Assembly (NCBI GenBank): GCA_001917665.1
Contig: MNEL01000042.1
Location: forward strand, 1 to 64,000
Direction: 5' to 3'
DNA length: 64,000 bases
Origin: Gemmatimonadetes bacterium 13_1_40CM_69_22
GTDB lineage: Bacteria; Gemmatimonadota; Gemmatimonadetes; Gemmatimonadales; GWC2-71-9
Shown: in pieces, positions 58,222 to 64,000 of the stretch
Position numbering within the stretch: the stretch's first letter is position 1
How the letters are laid out: the number at the start of each line of letters is the position of its first letter
Position numbers and translations under genes: made by a program
Notes under the pieces: model-generated
What the model was told of the DNA's origin: nothing
Seen by the model: only the letters and a program-made list of their open reading frames with translations
The model's database searches: none

Positions 58222-61188
58222 GTGATCAAGCACTGCTGGGTGGCTCTGCTCGCACTTTCGTTCGTAGCGGTGGCGGCGGACGCGCGGCCTCCTCGGCTGG
58301 TTGTGCGAACTATCACCGGACGTGTCACGAGCGCGCTGACCGGAGATCCGGTGGTGGGAGCGTCTGTGTCCGTCGTGGGAACCCAGACCACCGCGGAGAC
58401 GAGCGACAAGGGCGAGTTCTCGCTGTCCGCCCCGGATGGAGCGATCACGCTGCTGGTCCGGAGCGTCGGCTACAAGCGCCGCACGGTGGCGGTGGGCGCG
58501 GATCAGAACAGGGTGGACGTCAAGCTCGAGCCAGACGTGTTCAACCTCGAGGCGGTCGTGATCACGGGGCAGGCCACCAGCGTCGAGAAGCGCTTTGCGC
58601 CGAACGCCGTTGCCACGGTTGGGGCGGGCGACCTGAGCCGCGTTCCCGTTCCGAGCGTCGAAACCGCAATCCAGGGCAAGGTACCCGGCGCCGTGATCCA
58701 GCAGAACTCGGGCGCTCCTGGCGGCGGGATCCAGGTGAAGCTGCGCGGAGTGTCCACGCTCAACGGCCTCTCCTCTCCGCTATATGTTGTGGACGGCGTC
58801 ATCATGAGCGATGTGGCGATCACCAACAATCAGCAGGTCGTGACGCTGTCGAACTCGGGCTCCAACCCGTCGCCCCTGCAGCAGAACCAGGTGAACCGCA
58901 TCGCGGACCTGAACCCGTACGACATCGACAACATCGAGGTCCTCAAGGGAGGGTCGGCCGCGGCGATCTACGGGTCGAAGGCGGCAAATGGGGTGGTAGT
59001 GATCACGACCAAACGCGGCCAGTTGGGTGTGCCGCATTACACGGTGACCCAACGCTTCGGCTTTTCCGAGCTTTCGCACGAACTCGGCTCGCGCGCGTTC
59101 CGGGATTCCGCGGACGCGGTCACGGTGTTCGCCGACTCGGCGCGGGCTGGCCAAATCTGCAGTGGCGGCTGCCCCTTCTTCGACCACGAGCGGGAACTCG
59201 GCGGTCGGAAGGATCTCAGCTACGAGAGCGCGGTAGACGTCGGGGGCGGGAGCGAGAACACGCGCTACTATTTCTCGGGCCTCACCACCAAGGACGCCGG
59301 GATCATTCAAAACACCGGCTACTGGAAGCAGTCGATCCGGGCGAACATCGACCAGCGTCTCAGCAGCCGGCTCAACCTGAGCCTCAACACAAACTTCGTC
59401 CACACGTTGGCGCGCCGGGGTCTCACCAACAACGACAACGCGTTCGTGAGCTACTACATGGCGCTGGGGTTCACCCCGAGCTTCATAGACCTCCGGCCGT
59501 TGAACGGCGTCTATCGCACCAATCCGGCTGTGGGGAGTAACCCCCTGCAGACCGCAGCGCTCATGAATCCCAACGACGAGGATGTGGATCGCTTCGTGGG
59601 CTCCGTGAAGGCGGCGTTCGACATCGTGACGCGCCCCGAGCACCATCTCCAGTTTGTGGGGCTCGGCGGCGTCGACCGGTTCACGCAACAGGACGCGCTG
59701 CTGTTTCCGCCCGAGCTGCAGTTCGAGCAAACGAGCGGCCAGCCGGGTGTCTCGCTGCTCACGAACGCCGACAACCACAACGCCAACTGGAACACGAACC
59801 TGGTGTACTCGTACCGTCCTGCCTCCGGAGCCCTGGTGGCGACGACCTCGGCCGGGCTGCAATACGAGGACCGTGAGCTGGGCGTCACGCCGATTGTCAG
59901 CCGCAATCTCATCGCCGGCCAACAAAACGTGAACGCCGGCACCAGCATCAACGTCTCCCAGCGTCGCGAACGTGCGAAGGACTACGGTTTCTACGGGCAA
60001 CAGGAAGTGCTCACACTGCAGGGGCGGCTGTTCCTGTCGGCGGGGTTCCGGGCCGACCGCAGCAGCAACAACGGCGATCCGGACCACTACTTCCTGTATC
60101 CCAAGGCGGCCGGCTCGTATCGCCCGCCCTCCGGCGTCGGCCCCTTCGGAGACTTCAAGGTACGCCTCGCCTGGGGACAGTCGGGCAATCAGCCGCTCTA
60201 CGGCATGAAGTTCGCCGAGCTCGACGCCACGCAGAACATCGGCGGGCTGCCCGGCTTGGTGGTCCCCGGCGCGGTGGGCGATGCGGCAATCAAGCCGGAG
60301 CGCCAGACGGAGATCGAAGGCGGCATCGACGCCACACTCGCAGACGGGCGCGCGACCTTCGAGGCGACCCTGTACCAGAAGAGCGTCAGCGATCTCTTGC
60401 TGCTGCGGACGCTCGCGCCGTCGACCGGCTTTCGCAGCCAGTTCTTCAACGGCGGCAAGCTGCGCGATCGCGGCATCGAGCTGTCGGTCGGTGTGATCCC
60501 CGTCCAGCGCCCCGACGTTTCGTGGCTGCTGCGGTCGGTCTTCTTCTCGAACTCGAGCCGGATCGTCCAGCTCCCGGTGCCGGCATTCGCCTTGACCAGC
60601 CCTTCGGGCGGCTTCGGGACGAACCTCGGTCAGTTCCTGATTCAGGAAGGCCAGTCGACGACGCAGATTTGGGGGAACGTGCCCGACGCGTCGACACTCG
60701 GCTTTCACGCGGAGCGGATCGGCGACGCCAACCCGGACTTTCTCTGGTCGTTCGTGAATGACCTGACGGTGAAGCGCTTCAACGTGCATGCGCTGGCCGA
60801 GTGGCAACACGGCGGGGACCTCATCAACCTCACCAAGCTGATCTGGGACTTCGGCGGCACCACGATCGACTGTCCGACGGCGTGCAACCAGCGGTTGGCC
60901 GGATTCGGCAAGGACACGCGAGCGTGGCTCGAGAGCGCCACCTATTTCAAGCTCCGTGAGGTGACGCTCAGCTATACCTTGCCGACTCGGTTCGTCGAGT
61001 GGACGGGAGCCCGCGACGCGCGTGCCAGCGTCAGCGGGCGCAACCTGATCGTCGTCACGGGCAGCACCTACACCGGGATGGACCCGGAGGTGAGCAACTT
61101 CGGGATCCAGCCGGTCGCCCGGAACATCGAGGTCGCGCAATACCCGCGCAGCCGCAGCTTCTGGTTCACCCTCAGCGTGGGGTTTTGA
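58222..61188 (+). CDS. SusC/RagA-type TonB-dependent outer-membrane receptor
   Basis: 988 residues from GTG 58222, which gives a signal peptide (CWVALLALSFVAVAADA). A carboxypeptidase-like regulatory domain (residues about 30-115, TGRVTSALTGDPVVGASVSV) is followed by the plug. The plug shows VPVPSVETAIQGKVPGAVIQQNSGAPGGG, VKLRGVSTLNGLSSPLYVVDGV and GSAAAIYGSKAANGVVVITTK. The rest is a 22-strand barrel ending in an aromatic residue (SFWFTLSVGF). It imports a glycan- or peptide-type ligand with the SusD-like partner encoded next. The ligand is unknown. Confidence 0.93.
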   Translation: MIKHCWVALLALSFVAVAADARPPRLVVRTITGRVTSALTGDPVVGASVSVVGTQTTAETSDKGEFSLSAPDGAITLLVRSVGYKRRTVAVGADQNRVDVKLEPDVFNLEAVVITGQATSVEKRFAPNAVATVGAGDLSRVPVPSVETAIQGKVPGAVIQQNSGAPGGGIQVKLRGVSTLNGLSSPLYVVDGVIMSDVAITNNQQVVTLSNSGSNPSPLQQNQVNRIADLNPYDIDNIEVLKGGSAAAIYGSKAANGVVVITTKRGQLGVPHYTVTQRFGFSELSHELGSRAFRDSADAVTVFADSARAGQICSGGCPFFDHERELGGRKDLSYESAVDVGGGSENTRYYFSGLTTKDAGIIQNTGYWKQSIRANIDQRLSSRLNLSLNTNFVHTLARRGLTNNDNAFVSYYMALGFTPSFIDLRPLNGVYRTNPAVGSNPLQTAALMNPNDEDVDRFVGSVKAAFDIVTRPEHHLQFVGLGGVDRFTQQDALLFPPELQFEQTSGQPGVSLLTNADNHNANWNTNLVYSYRPASGALVATTSAGLQYEDRELGVTPIVSRNLIAGQQNVNAGTSINVSQRRERAKDYGFYGQQEVLTLQGRLFLSAGFRADRSSNNGDPDHYFLYPKAAGSYRPPSGVGPFGDFKVRLAWGQSGNQPLYGMKFAELDATQNIGGLPGLVVPGAVGDAAIKPERQTEIEGGIDATLADGRATFEATLYQKSVSDLLLLRTLAPSTGFRSQFFNGGKLRDRGIELSVGVIPVQRPDVSWLLRSVFFSNSSRIVQLPVPAFALTSPSGGFGTNLGQFLIQEGQSTTQIWGNVPDASTLGFHAERIGDANPDFLWSFVNDLTVKRFNVHALAEWQHGGDLINLTKLIWDFGGTTIDCPTACNQRLAGFGKDTRAWLESATYFKLREVTLSYTLPTRFVEWTGARDARASVSGRNLIVVTGSTYTGMDPEVSNFGIQPVARNIEVAQYPRSRSFWFTLSVGF

Positions 61189-61190
61189 CC

Positions 61191-62714
61191 ATGACCCGGC
61201 CAGCGCATCCTCAGGTCGCCCCAAGGTCCCGGCGCACGTGGCGGGCCACCGCTCTATCCCTCGTCGCGGGAGCGGCGCTCTGCGCGGCGTGCATGGACTT
61301 GAACGTCCCGGACTTGAACAATCCAGCGATCGGGGATCTGCAATCGAGCCCGACGCGCGCCGGCGTCATCACGGCCACCCAGGGTCTGTTCATCGGGGCG
61401 CGGGCGAACATCGCTCCGTTCAACGGCTACATTGCCGAGCTCGGCGTGCTGGGTCGCGAGTCCTACGTGTGGAACGCCGGCGACCCGCGCTTCATCACGG
61501 AGCTGCTCCGCGGCCCGCTCGACGGCGGCAGCCCCCGGTTCGGCGGCAATCTCTGGAACGATCGGCTCGCGAACATTCGTAACGCCGGTATCGTGCTCAA
61601 GGCACTCGCGGTCGTGGGCCCGACGCCGCCGGTAGGCATGACGGCAACCGAAAAGGCCGCCACGGGCGGCTTCGTGAAGACGATCGAGGCGCTCGATTTC
61701 CTGCTTCTCATCGATACACGCGACACACTCGGTGCGCCTGTGGATGTGAACCAGGACGTCGGCGCGCCGCTGGGCCCGTTCGTGAAGCGCGACTCGGTGT
61801 TCGGCTTTATCGTCGGATTGCTGGATTCGGCCAACGTGGCCCTCGCGGCGGGCGGCACCTCGTTCCCGTTCGGCCTCCCGCCCGGTTTCAGCGGGTTCGC
61901 GACTCCGGTGAAGTTCATCCAGTTCAACCGCGCGCTGAAGGCACGCGTGGAGGCGTATCGGGCCACGCTCCTGGCCTGCGGCGCCGCCTGTTGGACCCGC
62001 GCCAGGTCGGCACTCGATTCGTCCTTCTTGAGTGTGCCCGCCGACACGCTGCTGAAGGACGCGGTGGATTCTGTCGGGACGGCCACCATGTTGGCGGGCG
62101 GTGCCTATTACGACTTCGGCACCGGGTCGGGCGACCTGACGCACGGACTATTCGACCCCACCGGGCTGAACGAGCGCGGGCATCCGTCGCTCCGCACCCA
62201 GGCCGACACCCAGGCGAACGGGCAGCGCGACCGGCGGTTCCTGAAGAAGATCGTGTCCGTCCCGCTGCTTTCCCGACCGTTCAATCACACCGCGGACATG
62301 GCGTTCACCATTTACGGCAGTGTGGTCGCGCAGGTCCCGATCATTCGGAAAGAGGAGCTCATTCTGCTGCGTGCCGAGGCCGAGCTTGGGCTCGGAAACG
62401 CGCCGGGCGCGGCGGCGCTCATCAACTACATTCGGGTCAACTCGGGACGCCTGCCGCCACGAGTGGGCCTAGCCGCTTCGCCGACCGACACGATCATCAA
62501 TGAGCTTCTGAAGCAAAGAGTCTACTCTTTGCTGTTCGAGGGTGGACACCGTTGGATTGATGCTCGCCGGTACGGCCGGCTGTACCCGAGCGCCGTAAGC
62601 CCAGGGCTACCCAACCCCGTGGCGGGAGACAACGTGTTCGCCGTCATGCCGATCCCGACGGATGAGTGCAGTGCGCGGGGCCTCCCGGCCAACTGCCACC
62701 CGCTGACTCCTTAG
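61191..62714 (+). CDS. SusD/RagB-family lipoprotein
   Basis: 507 residues, two bases after the SusC-like gene. The lipobox is AALCAACMDL. LNVPDLNNP is near the mature N-terminus as in the family. The helical TPR core carries RKEELILLRAEAELGLGN and ALINYIRVNSGRLPP, and the C-terminal LLKQRVYSLLFEGGHRWIDARRYGRL is the SusD end motif. It is the surface lid that hands ligand to the barrel. Confidence 0.92.
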   Translation: MTRPAHPQVAPRSRRTWRATALSLVAGAALCAACMDLNVPDLNNPAIGDLQSSPTRAGVITATQGLFIGARANIAPFNGYIAELGVLGRESYVWNAGDPRFITELLRGPLDGGSPRFGGNLWNDRLANIRNAGIVLKALAVVGPTPPVGMTATEKAATGGFVKTIEALDFLLLIDTRDTLGAPVDVNQDVGAPLGPFVKRDSVFGFIVGLLDSANVALAAGGTSFPFGLPPGFSGFATPVKFIQFNRALKARVEAYRATLLACGAACWTRARSALDSSFLSVPADTLLKDAVDSVGTATMLAGGAYYDFGTGSGDLTHGLFDPTGLNERGHPSLRTQADTQANGQRDRRFLKKIVSVPLLSRPFNHTADMAFTIYGSVVAQVPIIRKEELILLRAEAELGLGNAPGAAALINYIRVNSGRLPPRVGLAASPTDTIINELLKQRVYSLLFEGGHRWIDARRYGRLYPSAVSPGLPNPVAGDNVFAVMPIPTDECSARGLPANCHPLTP

Positions 62715-62716
62715 GG

Positions 62717-62742
62717 CCGGACGCCCGGGCGCGCCGGTTTTT
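62717..62742 (+). terminator. Probable terminator after susD-like gene
   Basis: A GC-rich stem (CCGG-A-CGC / GCG-CG-CCGG, loop CCGG) is followed by five T. The stem has a small bulge. Confidence 0.5.
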
Positions 62743-62761
62743 CTGCGCCGCCCCAACTTGC

Positions 62762-62790
62762 TTGACGCCCACCCGACCCCGCGCTATATC
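62762..62790 (+). promoter_or_regulatory. Promoter of the second TonB-dependent receptor
   Basis: TTGACG (62762-62767) and TATATC (62785-62790) are 17 bases apart, 56 bases before the ATG. Confidence 0.65.
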
Positions 62791-62845
62791 GGGCGGCGTG
62801 CGGATTCGTGACCGCCGTTACCCCCGGGAACATGAAGGAGACCCT

Positions 62846-64000
62846 ATGCGACGCGTCGTCGGTGTCATCGCCTGCGCGGTCCTGATACTGATCGCGACCT
62901 CGGGGCGGCTCGCCGCGCAAGGCGGGTCGGTCCGCGGCCGCGTGGCCGACACGACGGGGGCGCCGCTGGCGCGCGTGAGCGTCAGCATCGAGGCGATCGG
63001 GGCGCGCGCCACCACCAACGAGAAGGGGGAGTACGAGATCCGCGGCGTGCCGGCTGGCACGCACGCGGTACGTGCCAGGTTGCTCGGCTACGTGCCGCAG
63101 ATCGTGCGTGTCACGGTGAGCGAAGCGCAGCCCGCCCGCCAGGACTTCGCGCTGCACACGCAGCCGATCGGGCTCGCGCCGGTGGACGTCGTGGTCGGCT
63201 CCCGCGCGCGGCACGCTGCGTCGGACGAGCTGGCCGTCCCGGTGGACGTGTTCACGTCCGAGCAAATACAGCAGCAAGGGACCACGGAGACGAGTCAGGT
63301 GCTCCAGGCGCTCGCTCCCTCGGTGAATTTCCCCCATCAGAGCGTCACCGACGCGGGCGACATCGGGCGCCCCTTCACCCTGCGGGGCCTCTCCCCCGAC
63401 CAAACGCTCGTGTTGTTGAACGGCTGGCGCCGGCATCAGACCGCCCTGGTGAACAACTTCACCTACGGGATGGGCGCCGGCTCGAGCGGCGTGGACTTGA
63501 ACACGATCCCGCAGAGCGCCATCGACCGGATGGAAGTGTTGCGGGACGGCGCGTCGGCCCAGTACGGCTCCGATGCCATCGCGGGCGTCGTGAACCTGGT
63601 GATGAAAGAGGGTCCGTTCACGCCCTACGTCAACGTCGACGCGGGGCGCTACGCCACCGCCAACTACTCCGGCGACGGCACGACGACGGACGTGAACGGC
63701 GGCTGGGGCGTGAAACTAGGCCGCGGCTCACTCGCCCTGTTCGGAGAGTTCCTCGACCGCGAGCCGACCAACCGGGCGTGGGCCGATCCGTACGACAACA
63801 GCGTGAACGGGGTCGCGGACTCCGTCAACAGCCAGGGGCAGGTGGTGGTGAAGCGGAACCCGGTCCCGCAGCCGAGCAGCCATTGGGGCGACGGGCTCGA
63901 GAAGGACATCATGACGTTGGGGAACTTCCGCCTGCCGCTCAACGACCCGCGCACCAGCGAATTCTACGCGTTCGGCGGATACAGCTTCCGCCACGGGACG
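62846..64000 (+). CDS. TonB-dependent receptor (partial, runs off the window)
   Basis: 385 residues are visible. A signal peptide (VIACAVLILIATSGRLAAQ) is followed by a carboxypeptidase-like regulatory domain (GSVRGRVADTTGAPLARVSV). The plug shows VDVFTSEQIQQQGTTETSQVLQALAPS, PFTLRGLSPDQTLVLLNGWRRHQ and MEVLRDGASAQYGSDAIAGVVNL. The barrel has just begun. AAGGAG stands six bases before the ATG. It has its own promoter and is not of the SusC subtype by its plug. The ligand is unknown. Confidence 0.93.
   Translation, partial: MRRVVGVIACAVLILIATSGRLAAQGGSVRGRVADTTGAPLARVSVSIEAIGARATTNEKGEYEIRGVPAGTHAVRARLLGYVPQIVRVTVSEAQPARQDFALHTQPIGLAPVDVVVGSRARHAASDELAVPVDVFTSEQIQQQGTTETSQVLQALAPSVNFPHQSVTDAGDIGRPFTLRGLSPDQTLVLLNGWRRHQTALVNNFTYGMGAGSSGVDLNTIPQSAIDRMEVLRDGASAQYGSDAIAGVVNLVMKEGPFTPYVNVDAGRYATANYSGDGTTTDVNGGWGVKLGRGSLALFGEFLDREPTNRAWADPYDNSVNGVADSVNSQGQVVVKRNPVPQPSSHWGDGLEKDIMTLGNFRLPLNDPRTSEFYAFGGYSFRHGT

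Overview
The window is GC-rich bacterial DNA. The gene content points to Gemmatimonadota, or a close SusC/SusD-bearing, GWxTD-bearing lineage, that lives on C1 compounds. The inference rests on a SusC/SusD pair, a GWxTD-type protein, HEAT-repeat proteins in an ECF-sigma operon, and a complete XoxF plus tetrahydromethanopterin (H4MPT) module. It is not proven from one window.

Layout. (1) Positions 1-193 hold the tail and presumed right end of an insertion sequence. (2) 191-5231 is a leftward lanthanide methanol dehydrogenase operon. It contains xoxF, a fused periplasmic-binding/cytochrome c protein (XoxJ-XoxG), a secreted pentapeptide-repeat protein and a YVTN beta-propeller protein. A near-consensus promoter with two tandem 15-bp repeats precedes xoxF. 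(3) 5255-28462 is one of the densest H4MPT/methanofuran loci one could expect. Catabolic genes are fae, mtdB, mch and fhcBADC. Pterin, pABA and H4MPT assembly genes are a PTPS homologue, a pterin dehydratase, a dihydropteroate-synthase-like protein, pabA/pabB, RFAP synthase, a RimK/MptN-like ligase and DUF447. Methanofuran-type side genes are mfnB, an MfnE-like kinase, mfnF and an ATP-grasp. Several recurrent but unassigned partners are also present (HisA-like, CitG-like, DUF1464). A lactate permease interrupts the series and is bordered by 25-bp direct repeats.

(4) 28684-32678 is a proteolysis and envelope cluster: a 66-aa protein, an HExxH protease, a GWxTD protein and a rhomboid. (5) 32708-40279 carries housekeeping genes: ddl, a cystathionine beta-synthase, a TonB-like lipoprotein, mutS, a SPOR protein and holA. 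(6) 40369-46469 has two ECF sigma/anti-sigma systems. The second drives two HEAT-repeat proteins, one with a Gly-Leu-X tripeptide tract. A Nudix hydrolase and a YdcF-like protein lie between the systems. (7) 46569-49561 has a DUF3307-like/SatD pair with a perfect palindromic operator, upp, and a GH5 lipoprotein.

(8) tRNA-Phe (49635) marks a change from almost wholly leftward to mostly rightward genes. After it come small accessory genes, including a gutted response-regulator receiver and a Crp/Fnr regulator with inverted repeats upstream. Then follow a hydrolase, a glycosyltransferase, an inhibitory-type serpin, an APC permease, a SusC/SusD pair and a second, truncated TonB-dependent receptor that runs off the window.

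How it works together. XoxF oxidises methanol in the periplasm and passes electrons to the fused cytochrome. Fae condenses formaldehyde with H4MPT, and MtdB and Mch oxidise it to formyl-H4MPT. FhcABCD releases formate through a methanofuran-like carrier. The neighbouring genes make the pterin and furan carriers. Most leftward junctions are 4-bp NTGA stop/start overlaps, so translation is tightly coupled. Two further signals deserve attention: 8-bp-period inverted repeat elements inside coding sequences (pabB and the SPOR protein), and hairpins just after the first gene of both the xox and fae operons.
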